Source: Erodium maritimum
Lineage: Eukaryota; Streptophyta; Magnoliopsida; Geraniales; Geraniaceae
Assembly: GCA_963921825.1 (NCBI GenBank)
Contig: OY997596.1
Location: 38,865,932 to 38,929,931 of the forward strand
DNA: 64,000 nucleotides
Direction of reading: 5' to 3'
In this document: piece after piece, positions 25,266-37,346 of the stretch
Layout: every line of letters starts with the position of its first letter
Position numbering within the stretch: position 1 is the first letter of the stretch
Translations under genes and position numbers: made by a program
Notes under the pieces: generated by a model
Databases searched by the model: none
The model's input: only the letters and a program-made list of their open reading frames with translations
Told to the model about the DNA's origin: nothing

Positions 25266-27071
25266 AAACGCACAACAACCTCCGGCATACTCGATGCCTC
25301 CAACAGTCCTAAGATCACTAGTTTCACAAACAACCTCTGGGCATGGTCATATGCCTCCAGTAATTCAATTATCGCTAAGTTCTTTGTTCCTACGACACTA
25401 CTAAGTGTCACATGCTTTTCTCTTAAACTCTACAATCCCGTATCATGCTTTTCTAATATTTAAATAATTCTACTCAACCCACGACACCCCGGTGTCACAT
25501 GCAATTCTACTATTAACTTTCCCTAATCAGGGCCGAGATCCGGCTACTTTTCCCTACCTCGTAGATAAATCCTAAAGCGCTCCAACAACACCCGAAGTAC
25601 ACCCACTCACTCGCCGAGCTTCCCTTTGCCTCGGTCCGTAGCACGATCTAAAAGAACACAAATTCAAAGTACTTTTAAACTAGTACGAATAAACCGAAAA
25701 TTAATAAACTTAACGCCCAAACGTAACCCCGACAATGCCGATCACTCCCAAACTTCCCCATTACTCGATATTGCCGAAAAAGGACCCGTAAGGGCCAGAT
25801 TCGCCCGACATGGCGAATCTGCCCGGGTTTTGGTTAATTGCCTTCCGGGGCTCCAAAAGTCCCCGTTTTCGTTTCTACGGTCTTAGAATAATTCAAGGAA
25901 CCCAACGCACTTGACGGAATCGAATTCCGACTTCTAAATCAATTTATTAACGTTTAAAGTTCCTAAAACCCGTTAATTACAACTTCTCCAATTTAATTCC
26001 AATTTTCGATTCGGTTTAGGGTAAATGGTCCGGGGAACGTTTTAAACCACCCGAACATTAAAACCCGAGCAACCGAGCACGTGGGCCCCACCCAAGAGGC
26101 TTGGCCGAGACCCTAGGGTTTGAGGGGGGGCTCGTCCACCATTTGGTGGCTCTGCCAGCTCCGGCCAGCCACCTCATGGCCGGCCGGCCACCACCCACGG
26201 TGGCCGGAGCTCCTCCCGAGCCTCCGGTCACCGGAAAACGTGCCATTACACCCCCAAACACCTCTAAAACGTCTCCAACACCTCCAAAACGTCCACACAA
26301 CCCTAACCCATAGTTTATAACCAAACCCTATCTTTTGAGAAATAATCGAAACGAGAATCGGGTTAGGTCTTACCAACGAGGAAGACGAGGGGAAGACGTT
26401 TTCTCCTTGCTTTGAATCGATCCAACGGTTGAATAATCTCCCAAACCCTAGCTTTTAATCTTCTATCTTCTTCTCCACCTTCTTCTCTCTCTAACTCTCT
26501 TCTTCTCTCTTCTCTTTCTAATTAACACAACTAACAACTAACTAAAAACTATTCTTTTTCTCTTTAAAACCCCATAATTTCGGCCATCACTCTCCACCAC
26601 ACAATTTCCCCCCAAAACTAACACCACCACCTTTAGGACAAGTGTCAAGGTGGGTCCCACACCTGTTGGAAGATATCTAGTTGATATTTTCCAATCAGTT
26701 TCGCAAAAATCGGACGTTTCGGGCCCCGAACGGGCACTTTTTCCAAGAAATTACGAAACTTGACGGGCTACAAGGAAACGGCTCAACTAAGACCGCTGCG
26801 ACGACGGTTAAGCTTTTTGGATCCCAAACGGTCCTCGAATGGGCCAAAACGTCGCTCGGTTGACTTTTCCAGCGAAAAGTCAACATTTCCCAAATTGATC
26901 AGAAAGTTGCCCTGAGTCCCCTGGAACTCAATTTGGTCGATAACGGGGTCAACTTAAGTCCGGTATGACCCTCAGGGTCAATTTAGGTTAAGTTAAGTGT
27001 CTGTCTTAAAATTTTTAAATTTTCCTGTTTTTCGCAGGTTTGACTGACGTTGACCAGAAGTGGTTATTATA

Positions 27072-27380
27072 GCGTTAGCATCAGAGGAGGTAGTACTGGT
27101 GGTGTTGGTGGCAAAGGATAAAGTGGGGGCGCAAGTTTGTGAACAATGGTTGATGAGAGAGACAGTGGCGCAGGAAGAAGTGATGGGGCTCGATCGTATG
27201 CGATTGTGGGATAGTGCAACAGTGAGGGTAGCGGAGAGGATGGAAGGAACTACTACATCGGTGGTGGTGGTGGACGGGACAAGAACCAGAGAAAGAGGCC
27301 GTACGCGGAGACGAAATGGAACTCCATAGATGCAGGAGGAGAGGGAGACGTCTTCCTATAAACCCTAACAGAACTTTCCC
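27072..27380 (+). pseudogene. Decayed glycine-rich region, right part
   Basis: Directly after the solo LTR the frame again gives Gly/Ser-rich text (IRGGSTGGVGGKG, later YYIGGGGGRDKNQRKRPYAE) with stops. Together with 23,955-24,115 it marks the sequence the LTR entered. Identity is unknown. Confidence 0.35.
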
Positions 27381-27819
27381 CACGAATTGATGGAGTTGCT
27401 ACTTTTGACACTTAATTTCATTATATAAATTATTAATAATTATAAAAATAATAGAAAACTACCTATTCGATTATTTTCCAATTAATCATTAACTAATGCC
27501 TTGGGACCCTCGCCGCTTTATTGGCACCTACATTTTTTTTTTACAAACTTGATATAAATTATGAAGGGAAACTTGTTTAAATATGCTTTATAACATATCT
27601 TATTTTTTTAATATGCCTTTATACTTTAAAATTGGATTTATATGCTTTTTATATTTCTTTAGACAAAAATACCCTTCTTAGAACTAAACAAACCCATTTT
27701 TGCTTTAGCACTCACCGGCACAAATGGCAGAGCAAAACCCAAGTCAAGAGTACAAAGTTTCTATTTTCTGGAATTTTCAGCTAGATGAATAAAAAAAAAG
27801 ATCTTTCGATTGAAAAGAA

Positions 27820-28520
27820 GGACCCTAATCAAACTAACATCCCTTAACCTGACGATGCTCATCAACCATTTACCGATTTCGTTGATTTTGGCGCTTCCCA
27901 GAACTCCCGTCCTTATTCCTAGATCCACGAGCGAGATGGATCTTCGTGGAGGATCCTATATTCTCGATTATAGATTGTACGACTACAAATGACAGTGCCT
28001 GAGTGAAAGGGGTTTGTAGATGACCAACGACGGAGGTGAGATGGATGCCAAATCCTTCCTCGATACTGTTGGAACTGACCCTGCCAATTTCTTTCTCGAT
28101 CCTCGCATGAAGATCTTTAGCGAAATGGGACACAATTTTCTGGATGAGCAACTTACTCCCTCCGACCTTCTCAGAAGCGGCGAAGAGCATAATGCGAGCT
28201 TCAAGTCTCTCGCATCGTCTTTAGATACAACGGAGAAGAAAGAGTCGTATGGGTGCCTCAGGATGGAGAATTCATCGTCGCCTCTCTTGATTGACGATTG
28301 TATGAACTTAACTCTAGTGGCTCTCATAATCTTTACGATCAAGAGTTTCAATTTCTGGTTGTTGCCTATTTCGTACCTTATAATTCTCTCCCCGTTTGGC
28401 TTCTTGAGCGTATGTCCATAATTGTATAGCAGAGCCAACGATGCATTTCCCTTTATCTCAACAAGACAGAGCAACACCTTAAGGTGATCATATCTAGCCA
28501 AAATCTCAACCAACACAGTC
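27820..28520. other. Coding-like interior of the split MULE, unidentified
   Basis: Both strands carry open stretches here: a plus frame of 133 codons from 28,020 and a minus frame of 177 codons from 28,516. I recognise no domain in either. Composition is closer to host coding sequence than to the AT-rich TIRs, which would fit a captured gene fragment. This is weak evidence, and chance open frames cannot be excluded. Confidence 0.3.
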
Positions 28521-28988
28521 GTCTCAATGATAACTACCGCCTCATCCTTTCCTAGAGAACATCACCCCAACCCCACAGTCGCAAAGTAAAATTGAACAAA
28601 AATAAACCAGAGAGAGAAACTAGGAAGATAGCTTTTTGTTTGAGGAGATTCAATTAGAAAAAGAGTTGAATTGTGCGCCTAAAATGCATTTTTGGTGGTT
28701 GGGAAATTGAAATTTGGATATGAATGAGGTCGAATAAAATTAGAGCTTGTGCCAACAATGGCTGCCACGTGAGACTGAAAACAATGAAGTCGATGCTAGA
28801 GAGAAATATAGTTATGATTGATTACTCTACATTGGCTCGCTTCTGGAGTTTGTAGCTTCCATTATTGCTATTTGAATTACATCTCTCAAGCTAATCACAC
28901 TGCATTTGTCTTTTGAATTATCTTTAAAATTGTGTGTCCTGTGTTTGGTTGGAAAGTAAACAATTTTAACAGGGGTACATAAGTCTTA

Positions 28989-31859
28989 TGTCACGCCCCA
29001 ATTTCAGCGAACCGAACTCGGGACGCGAACTTTTAAAAAAACATGAACACTTGAAACCTGTTTTCAATAAAAGCTTTGACATTTCCATTTACTTCTCAAA
29101 ATAATAGTATTTACAATACAAAAACGTCCCAACAAGTGGACAAGGTACAACATCCGTCACTAGACTCAACAAAAGTAAAGACCAGACTCCGCTCCAAGCT
29201 CCATGAACTTCAAGAGCTAATCTAGTCCGTCCGGTGATCAGTACCTGTAGGAAAAGCAGCTAGGGGTGAGCGTTCGCTCACCTCCACGGATAACAGACTG
29301 ACTATGGCATAATTAGCAGAAAAAGCCAGTAACACTAAAACCAAACCCAACGCCGGGACTACAGTCCCCAACTCAAGTACTCAACAGACCCACAACCCGT
29401 CACTTTCCTCAACAGACTCGACACTCGATAAAAACAGTGTAGACCCGACACAACTATCGATGACCTCCTCAAGGACTCGAACGAAACGACACAACACCAA
29501 ACAAGATCACAAAGGATCGCACACCAGCTGCTCAGTAACCAATCTCAATCAGGTCAGGGTTCGACCTATCGCAATTCCTCGACACGAAGTCGGATCAGGC
29601 TGTCGACCTTTCAAACTCGCAATTCCTCGACACTAAGTCGGATCAGGCTGTCGACCTTTAAAACTCGCAATTCATCGACACTAAGTCGGATCAGGCTGTC
29701 GACCTTTAGAACTCGCAATTCATCGACACTAAGTCGGATCAGGCTGTCGACCTTTAGAACTCGCAATTCATCGACACTAAGTCGGATCAGGCTGTCGACC
29801 TTTAGAACTCACCACCCCAGGTAACCACAATCACAATCACAGGCAAGTTCAATCACACAGGCACTCAAGGCCACTCAAGACACCTCAACAGTCAAGACTC
29901 GGGTTCAACAACCCCACGGGCACTCGCTGCCACTCAAGACACCAAATTAAATACACGGCTCTCATGGCCACCCCGACTCAACAATTAAATACGGGCTCTC
30001 AAGGCCACCCAAACTCAACAATTAAATACGGGCTCTCAAGGCCACCCAAACTCAACAATTAAATAAAACGCACGACAACCTCCGGCATACTCGATGCCTC
30101 CAACGGTCCTAAAATCGCTAGTTTCACAAACAACCTCCGGGCATGGTCATATGCCTCCAGTAATTCAATTATCGCTAAGTTCTCTGTTCCTACGACACTA
30201 CTAAGTGTCACATGCCTTTCTCTTAAACGCTACAATCCCGTATCATGCTTTTCTAATAATTAAATAAATCTACTCAACCCACGACACCCCGGTGTCACAT
30301 GCAATTCTACTATTAACTTTCCCTAATCAGGGCCGAGATCCGGCTACTTTTCCCTACCTCGTATACAATCCCAAAAGCGCTCCAACAACACCCGAAGCAC
30401 ACTCAGTCACTCGCCGAGCTTCCCCTTGCCTCGGTCCGTAGCACGATCTAAAAGAACACAAATTTAAAGTACTTTTAAACTAGTACGAGTAAACCGAAAA
30501 TTAATAAACTTAACGCCCAAACGTAACCCCGACAATGCCGATCACTCCCAAACTTCCCAAATACTCGATATTGCCGATAAAGGACCCGTAAGGGCCAGAT
30601 TCGCCCGACATGGCGAATCTGCCCGGTTTTGGTTAATTGCCTTCCGGGGCTCCAAAAGTCCCCGTTTTCGTTTCTACGGTCTTAGAATATTTCAAGGAAC
30701 CCAACGCACTTGACGGAATTGAATTCCGACTTCTAAGTCAATTAATTAACGTTTAAAGTTTCCCGAAACCCGTTAATTACAACTTCTCCAAATTAATTCC
30801 AAATTTCGATTCGATTAGGAAAAAGTGGTCCGGGGGACGTTTTAAACCACCCGAACATTAAAACCCGAGCAACCGAGCACGTGGGCCCCACCCAAAGGGC
30901 TTGGCCGTGCCCTAGGGTTTGAGGGAGGGGCTCGGCCACCAAGTGGTGGCTGCTGCCACCTCCGGCCAGCCACCACATGGCCGGCCGGCCACCACCCACG
31001 GTGGCCGGAGCTCCTCCCGAGCCTCCGGTCACCGGAAAACGTGAAATTTCTCTCCCAAACACCTCTAAAACGTCTCCAACACCTCTCTAATCTCTACACA
31101 ACCCTAAACCAAAATTTAAAACCAAACCCTAGCTCTTGAAAATAATCGAAACGAGAATCGGTTCGAGTATTACCGTAGAGGAGAACGAGGGGAACGGGAT
31201 TGCTCTTTGCTTTGACTCGATCCAAGGGCTCGATCACAAACCCTAGCTCAACCTCCCTTCTTCTCTCTTCTTCTCCTTCTCCTTCTCTCTCTAAAACCTC
31301 TCTTCTAATTTCTAATTTAATTAAACTAACAACAAAACTAACTTTTTTCCCTTTTAAAACCCCATACTCGGCCAACCCTCTCCAACCACACCTTTTCCCT
31401 CCAAAAATACACCACCATATACTTGACAAGTGTCAAGGTGGGTCCCATACCTTTTGGAAAATATCTAGTTGATATTTTCCAATCAGATTCGCGAAAAACG
31501 GACGTTTCGGGCCCCGAACGGGCACTTTTCCCAAAAATATTTTAAACTGGACGGGCTTCAAGGAAACGGCCCAACTAAGACCGCTACGACGACGGCTAAG
31601 CTTTTCGGGTCCAAAACGGTCCTCGAATGGACCAAAACGTCGCTCGGGTGACTTTTCCAGCGAAAAATCAATCTTTCCCAAAATGACCAGGAAGTTGCCC
31701 TGAGTCCCCCGTAACTCATTTTAGTCGATAACGGGGTCAACTTAAGTCCGGCATGACCCTCGGGGTCAATTTAAGTTAAGTTAAGTGTCTGTCTTAAAAT
31801 TTTTAAATTTTCCTGTTTTTCGCAGGTTTGACTGACGTTGACCAGAAGTGGTTATTACA
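28989..31859 (-). repeat. 3' LTR of the chromovirus (2,871 bp)
   Basis: It carries five 48-bp tandem units at 29,568-29,807. A GC-rich block near 30,940-31,040 contains palindromic GCCACCAAGTGGTGGC and GGCCGGCCGGCC text. Confidence 0.96.
29568..29807. repeat. 48-bp tandem array, five copies, in the 3' LTR
   Basis: Unit CTCGCAATTCATCGACACTA, then AGTCGGATCAGGCTGTCGAC and CTTTAGAA. Each unit holds short inverted pieces (TCGACA against TGTCGA). Confidence 0.95.
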
Positions 31860-34800
31860 GTCTACCCCCCTTAAAGAAATTTCGTCCGCGAAATTTAAAA
31901 CAGACGTACCTCGGGAGTCGAACAGGCCGGGATACTTCACGCGAACCTCGTCCTCGCGTTCCCACGTCGACTCAGCTCCGTGATGTTTCCACTGCACTCG
32001 GACCAAGCGGATAATCTTGCCTCCCCGCAGAATCTGCTGCCGTGTGTCCATGATCCGAACCGGCTGCTCCTCATAGGAGACATCATCAGCCACCTCGATA
32101 TCAGTCCACTCGATGACGTGGGAGGGGTCTGCGTTGTACTGCCGCAACTGGGATACGTGGAAGACGTTATGTACTCTCCCAAGCTGCGGTGGCAACGCCA
32201 GACGATAAGCCACGACTCCCACTCTGTCTAAGATCTGGAACGGGCCTATGTACCTCGGAGCCAACTTTCCCCCGCTGCGCCTGAACCGCACCAGCCCCTT
32301 CCTCGGGCTCACCTTCAGGAACACGTGATCCCCGACTGCAAACTCAAGAGGTCGACGTCGCCTGTCTGCATAACTCTTCTGCCGGCTCTGCGCGGTCCTC
32401 AACCGATCGCGGATCAATGTGACCTTCTCCGTCGTCTCTCTGACAAGATCTGGCCCCAGCAGACTCTTGTCCCCCACCTCTGCCCAGCATACTGGTGACC
32501 GACACGGCCTACCATACAACGCTTCGAACGGTGCCATCCCGATACTGGCCTGGAAGCTGTTGTTGTAGGCGAACTCGGCCAATGGCAGGTGGGTCTCCCA
32601 AGATCCCCTGAAATCCAGCACACATGCTCGCAGCATGTCCTCCAAGATCTGAATGGTACGCTCAGACTGACCGTCTGTCTGAGGATGATGTGCTGTGCTG
32701 AGTAGGACCTCTGTCCCCAGTGCCTTCTGCAGACTCGGCCAGAACCTGGACGTGAAGCGGGGATCCCTGTCAGACACTATCGACACCGGGACCCCGTGGA
32801 GGCGCACTATCTCCTGGATATACAGACTGCTCAACTTGTCGACCGGGTCTGTCATCCTCATAGCCAGAAAATGGGCCGACTTGGTCAACCGGTCGACTAC
32901 CACCCACACGGCGTCGTTTCCCTTGGGCGATCTCGGTAGTCCACACACGAAATCCATTGTAATGTGCTCCCACTTCCACTGAGCAATCGGTAGTGGCTGT
33001 AACAATCCCGCGGGACGCTGATGCTCTGCCTTCACCTGCTGACAGACAAGGCATCTCGACACAAACTCTGCGACTGCTCTCCTCATGCCGCGCCACCAGT
33101 AGTGCCTCCTGAGGTCACGGTACATCTTGGTGCCCCCCGGATGCACTGCGAGACGCGAATGGTGTGCCTCTCGTAACACGACATCTCTATAGTTAACTGG
33201 TACGAACAGCCCCCCGCGGTACCGTAGTCCCCAATCAGTACTGTCCTGCCAGCCCACCACCTCGTCACCCCTGACGACTCTCTCGCGGATCTCTGATGCT
33301 TCGACGTCCTCCCTCTGCGCCTCCAACACTTGGGCAAGCAGTGAGGGCTGAGCCACTAGGGAGCACATGGCAACACCGCCAGTAACCTCCTCTAGCTCAA
33401 GCCCGAATGTGCTCAGCTCCCCCATCATGTCCCACTCTCGGACAGATATGCTGGCGAGGCTCGGAGCCGACTTCCTACTCAAGGCGTCGGCGACAACGTT
33501 CGCCTTGCCTGGGTGGTAGTGTAGCTCGAAGTCGTACTCCTCGAGTAGTTCCATCCACCGTCGCTGACGCATGTTCAGGTCTCGCTGGGAAAATATGTAC
33601 TTGAGGCTCTTGTGATCCGAGAACACCTGAAACCCCTCGACGTACAGGTAATATCGCCAGCTCTTTAGCGCAAACACGACTGCTGCTAGCTCCAAGTCGT
33701 GGGTAGGATAGTTGCGCTCGTGTATCTTCAACTGCCTGGAGCCATAAGCCACAACTCTGCCCGACTGCATCAGCACGCAACCCAGTCCCTCTCCGGATGC
33801 ATCGCAGTAAACATCATAGCCAATCCCTCGCTCGGGCACCACTAACACTGGAGCTGTAGTCAGTCGAGTCTTCAATTCCGCGAACGCACGCTCACAGTCA
33901 TCTGTCCACACGAACCCAACACCCTTGCGCGTTAACAGAGTCATCGGTGCGGCTAGTCGTGCAAAATCCTGGACAAATCGCCTATAGTAGCCTGCCAATC
34001 CCAGAAAGCTGCGGATCTCGAAAACACTCGTGGGCCGTGCCCACTTCGAGACCGCGTCGATCTTCGACGGATCGACCAGGATACCGTCACGGGATACGAT
34101 GTGGCCGAGGAATCTCACCTCAGAGAGCCAGAACTCGCACTTCTCCCGGTTGGCATATAGCTGGTGCTCGCGCAGTAGGGTCAGAACAACCCTCAGATGT
34201 GCCTCATGCGCCGCCTCGTTCTGCGAATATATTAGGATATCGTCCACGAACACCACCACAAACTGATCCAGGTACGGCCGGAAGATGCTGTTCATCAGGT
34301 CCATGAACGCTGCTGGCGCGTTCGTCAGTCCGAATGGCATCACCAGGAACTCGTAATGCCCATAGCGTGTCCGGAATGCAGTCTTTGCGACGTCCCCCTC
34401 ACGGACTCGCAACTGATAATAACCGGATCGCAGATCGATCTTCGAGAAGTGAGTCGCCCCTCTCAACTGGTCAAACAAGTCATCGATCCTCGGCATCGGG
34501 TACCGGTTCTTCACCGTAACCCGGTTCAGCTTCCGGTAATCTATACACATCCGTAGCTCTCCACTCTTCTTCTTCACGAAGAGTGCTGGTGCTCCCCACG
34601 GCGATGCACTCGGACGGATAAACCCCTTCTGCTGAAGCTCCTCCAGTTGACGCTTCAGCTCAGTCAACTCTGCCGGCGCAAACCTGTAAGGCGCCATCGA
34701 TATCGCCGCCGTTCCCGGCACTAGGTCAATCCCGAACTCCACCTCACGAATCGGTGGCAGCCCGCTCAACTCCTCAGGAAAGACCTCGGGGAACTCGCAT

Positions 34801-36710
34801 ACCACTCTCGGTAACTCTCGGCTCTGCACAGCCGGTACTTCCTCCTCTACAGACAACGCCGACAGGAGGACCCCACTCTTACTCCCCAGCACGCACGTCA
34901 CCTTCGTACCGCCCACTGTCACTGTCACTCGTCGTCTGTAGCAATCGATGTTGGCTCGGTACCTCGACAACCAATCCATACCCAAAATCACATCAAAGGT
35001 AGTCATCCCCAACACGAGAAGGTCACCAGGGCAAGGACAGTCTGCGACTCTAATCTCGCAGGCACGACATACTCTAGTCAACGATACACCACCCCCAACT
35101 GGGGTGTCCAGGCATAGGGGTGGACTCAACGGCTCTAAGCTCAACCCCAACCTCTCAGCACAACCCGACGAAATAAAAGAGTGCGATGCCCCGGTATCAA
35201 ACAAGAACAAAGCCCATAAATGATACAACAAACACGTACCCTGGATGGTCTCACGGTACGTGCTAGGTCCTGGGGCTCTGGAGTCGGTGACTGCATATAC
35301 TCTCCCCTGCGAGGCCTGCTGCCTCTGACCCTGCGCACTGGCTGCTGGATACACGTGACTCTGCTGCTGTCTCGGAATTGGTGCGCTCGTAGACGGCCGT
35401 GATGATCTCGGCTGCTGACCCTGTCGAGGGCGACCTCTGGGCGACTGTACTGTCCGCGACTGCTGCGGTCGCTGCACTGATGTCTCCCCCAACTGCTCTC
35501 GGCACCATGCCATAGTGTGACCGGCCCGGCCGCATCGGTAACAGCTGATCTCGTCAGCCCTCGACCCCGAGCCCTGGCCTGTCCGGCTAGTAGCTGGTAC
35601 TGCCGCGGTTCCTCCCCTCGTCGGACAGTCTCGCTGTAAGTGGTCTGGTTGCCCGCAGTGATAGCATGACGGCCTCCTCTCTGAGGCGACTGGCCCCACT
35701 GATGCCACTGACCCCTGCTGTCTCGATCCACTCTGATGAGGCGGTGGTCGGAAGGATCCCGCGGTCCTCTGCCTCCGCGAGTCTCGTGAGTCTGACGGCC
35801 CTGCCCAACTGATCGCCCGAGGTCGGACCTCACGGCTCCTGACTGCATCCCTGGCGCCCTGCTCTACTGTAGCTGCGGTGTCCACGAGGTCGGTATACTT
35901 CCGTATCCTCAAGGCGAGAACCTGGTTCCGGATGCCCAGCCTCAGTCCGTCCTGGAACCGCAGGCAACGGTTCGCCTCGCTCGTCACCATCTCAGGCGCG
36001 AATCTGGCCAAGGCTGTGAACCTGGCTTCGTACTCTCCTACCGTCATCCCCCCTTGCTCCAGGTCTAAGAACTGCCGATGTCGCTCCAGCCGAGCCGACT
36101 CGGGGAAGTACTGTGCCATGAATACCTCCTGGAATACGCTGTAGTCGTATCCGACCGTGTCCTTCACCCGCCCCCACCAGTGGTAGGCGCTGTCTCTCAG
36201 CTGATGGGCCGCGAAGGACACTCTCCGACGGCCATCCTCGACACCCGATGTGTCCAAGTCTCGTGTGACCTGCTCTATCCATCGCTCAGCCAGGTCGGGA
36301 TTCGGCTCCCCGACAAAAACAGGTATCCCGAGCTTCAGGAAATCTAGTAGCGCTCGGGAGGTAAGATCCTCTGTCTGAGCGGCCCTCACCGGGACTACGG
36401 CTGCCTCTGGTGCTGGCGAAGCCGACTCTCGGCTGGCGATGATCGCCACCAAACTCTGAACGGTCCTGGTAAGCTCATCCAGGGCAGTCATCACTGGAGG
36501 GTCCGCGACTGGCGGAACACTGGGGGTGCCTGCAGACGGCCCCGCATCACTCCTCCTGTCTTCTCCGACAGGAGTACCCTGTGCCTCCGCATAGTCGGCG
36601 GGCTCGACGGTCGGCACCCTCCCTGGTGCCCCTGCTGACCGTCCCCGCCGGCCTCGCGTGGGTGCCTGGCCCCGCGTTCCTGATGGTCGTCCCCGCTTAC
36701 CGCGAGCCAT
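31803..36710 (-). CDS. Gag-Pol polyprotein of the chromovirus, about 1,635 aa
   Basis: One uninterrupted frame starts at [11 protein letters not shown] (36,710) and ends just inside the 3' LTR; an upstream in-frame Met would add 25 residues, but MARGK is the usual start style. In order: a Gag domain with YHWWGRVKD; two zinc knuckles ([28 protein letters not shown]); protease [12 protein letters not shown]; reverse transcriptase with FVDDILIYS; RNase H ([13 protein letters not shown]); integrase with an HHCC finger ([11 protein letters not shown]) and the catalytic core including [11 protein letters not shown]; and a C-terminal chromodomain-like module near [13 protein letters not shown] and [13 protein letters not shown]. 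The Gag-to-chromodomain single frame fits the Tekay/Del lineage of chromoviruses. The frame appears whole. Confidence 0.95.
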   Translation of the reverse strand: MARGKRGRPSGTRGQAPTRGRRGRSAGAPGRVPTVEPADYAEAQGTPVGEDRRSDAGPSAGTPSVPPVADPPVMTALDELTRTVQSLVAIIASRESASPAPEAAVVPVRAAQTEDLTSRALLDFLKLGIPVFVGEPNPDLAERWIEQVTRDLDTSGVEDGRRRVSFAAHQLRDSAYHWWGRVKDTVGYDYSVFQEVFMAQYFPESARLERHRQFLDLEQGGMTVGEYEARFTALARFAPEMVTSEANRCLRFQDGLRLGIRNQVLALRIRKYTDLVDTAATVEQGARDAVRSREVRPRAISWAGPSDSRDSRRQRTAGSFRPPPHQSGSRQQGSVASVGPVASERRPSCYHCGQPDHLQRDCPTRGGTAAVPATSRTGQGSGSRADEISCYRCGRAGHTMAWCREQLGETSVQRPQQSRTVQSPRGRPRQGQQPRSSRPSTSAPIPRQQQSHVYPAASAQGQRQQASQGRVYAVTDSRAPGPSTYRETIQGTCLLYHLWALFLFDTGASHSFISSGCAERLGLSLEPLSPPLCLDTPVGGGVSLTRVCRACEIRVADCPCPGDLLVLGMTTFDVILGMDWLSRYRANIDCYRRRVTVTVGGTKVTCVLGSKSGVLLSALSVEEEVPAVQSRELPRVVCEFPEVFPEELSGLPPIREVEFGIDLVPGTAAISMAPYRFAPAELTELKRQLEELQQKGFIRPSASPWGAPALFVKKKSGELRMCIDYRKLNRVTVKNRYPMPRIDDLFDQLRGATHFSKIDLRSGYYQLRVREGDVAKTAFRTRYGHYEFLVMPFGLTNAPAAFMDLMNSIFRPYLDQFVVVFVDDILIYSQNEAAHEAHLRVVLTLLREHQLYANREKCEFWLSEVRFLGHIVSRDGILVDPSKIDAVSKWARPTSVFEIRSFLGLAGYYRRFVQDFARLAAPMTLLTRKGVGFVWTDDCERAFAELKTRLTTAPVLVVPERGIGYDVYCDASGEGLGCVLMQSGRVVAYGSRQLKIHERNYPTHDLELAAVVFALKSWRYYLYVEGFQVFSDHKSLKYIFSQRDLNMRQRRWMELLEEYDFELHYHPGKANVVADALSRKSAPSLASISVREWDMMGELSTFGLELEEVTGGVAMCSLVAQPSLLAQVLEAQREDVEASEIRERVVRGDEVVGWQDSTDWGLRYRGGLFVPVNYRDVVLREAHHSRLAVHPGGTKMYRDLRRHYWWRGMRRAVAEFVSRCLVCQQVKAEHQRPAGLLQPLPIAQWKWEHITMDFVCGLPRSPKGNDAVWVVVDRLTKSAHFLAMRMTDPVDKLSSLYIQEIVRLHGVPVSIVSDRDPRFTSRFWPSLQKALGTEVLLSTAHHPQTDGQSERTIQILEDMLRACVLDFRGSWETHLPLAEFAYNNSFQASIGMAPFEALYGRPCRSPVCWAEVGDKSLLGPDLVRETTEKVTLIRDRLRTAQSRQKSYADRRRRPLEFAVGDHVFLKVSPRKGLVRFRRSGGKLAPRYIGPFQILDRVGVVAYRLALPPQLGRVHNVFHVSQLRQYNADPSHVIEWTDIEVADDVSYEEQPVRIMDTRQQILRGGKIIRLVRVQWKHHGAESTWEREDEVRVKYPGLFDSRGTSVLNFADEISLRGVDCNNHFWSTSVKPAKNRKI
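31861..31876 (-). other. Polypurine tract of the chromovirus
   Basis: On the minus strand TTTAAGGGGGGTAGA lies directly before the 3' LTR, the expected primer position for plus-strand DNA synthesis. Confidence 0.85.
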
Positions 36711-37346
36711 AAACAGTATCCTCTGCACGGATACACGCAAACGTTCAGTTTGCGAACTTAAATAAAAACGACAGTACAAACGCACTAACGTCCACCCTCT
36801 TAAGCTTACACTAACGTGCTTATCACTAAAGCGCTACACCGCTCAAGCTAAACGTACTTTATATACTAGCATTAGTAAACGAGACCGCACCGACGTGCAC
36901 CAAACAAGCGACGGCAAACCAACCCACACAACACGACGACCCCCGTTCACCGGGCCAATCAAAAATCAAACATATGCCCATAGGGCCAATCAAGTTCAAG
37001 ACATGCCAACAGGGCCAATAATTTTAAAACCTTCACCCTTTCATTTTAAAACTTCGTTCCTTGACATCACGTAGTTACAACCCGGTTCAGGCGTCCCCGA
37101 ACCACGTTGTACCGACTTGACATCAACACCGTCTCGTTCGACTACAGGAGCGCTCCTGAGTCGACCCGCGACAGTTAAAAACAGTTCACGCAATCACACG
37201 CAATCAGTATGCCAGCAACAAAATACTGTAACATACGCACAAACACAAACAAGACTCAAGACGTGACGGGTCTGCACCAACTCGACTCTCCCCCCCCTAA
37301 GTGACGGACAGTCCGAGGTTTGAAACCTCGAGCTCTGATACCAAGC
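36711..37346 (-). other. Chromovirus 5' leader
   Basis: Untranslated leader between the 5' LTR and Gag on the minus strand. Next to the primer site is an odd palindrome, CGAGGTTTGAAACCTCG (about 37,316-37,332), that could form a hairpin. Confidence 0.8.
37333..37346 (-). other. Primer binding site for initiator-Met tRNA
   Basis: On the minus strand TTGGTATCAGAGCTC starts within a few bases of the end of the 5' LTR and matches the standard plant iMet primer site TGGTATCAGAGC. Confidence 0.93.

Larger units (their letters stand above)
24116..27071 (-). mobile_element. Solo LTR of a Tekay-like chromovirus
   Basis: The block starts TGTCACGCCCCAATTTC and ends GTGGTTATTATA, and it matches along its length the LTRs of the whole element at 28,989-40,265. 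GCGTT flanks it at 24,111-24,115 and 27,072-27,076, a 5-bp TSD. No internal region remains, so it is a solo LTR of 2,956 bases. It is clearly more diverged from the young element's LTRs than those are from each other, and it carries different tandem-repeat blocks, so it is an older relative. Confidence 0.92.

Noticed and set aside
30793-31472. Open frames of about 90-110 codons within the LTRs, duplicated at 39.2-39.9 kb
   Set aside because: They are present in both LTR copies because the LTRs are identical; no domain or start context supports a protein.
32000-36650. Numerous plus-strand and alternate-frame open frames across the chromovirus
   Set aside because: They are shadows of the long minus-strand Gag-Pol frame, whose domains are unmistakable.
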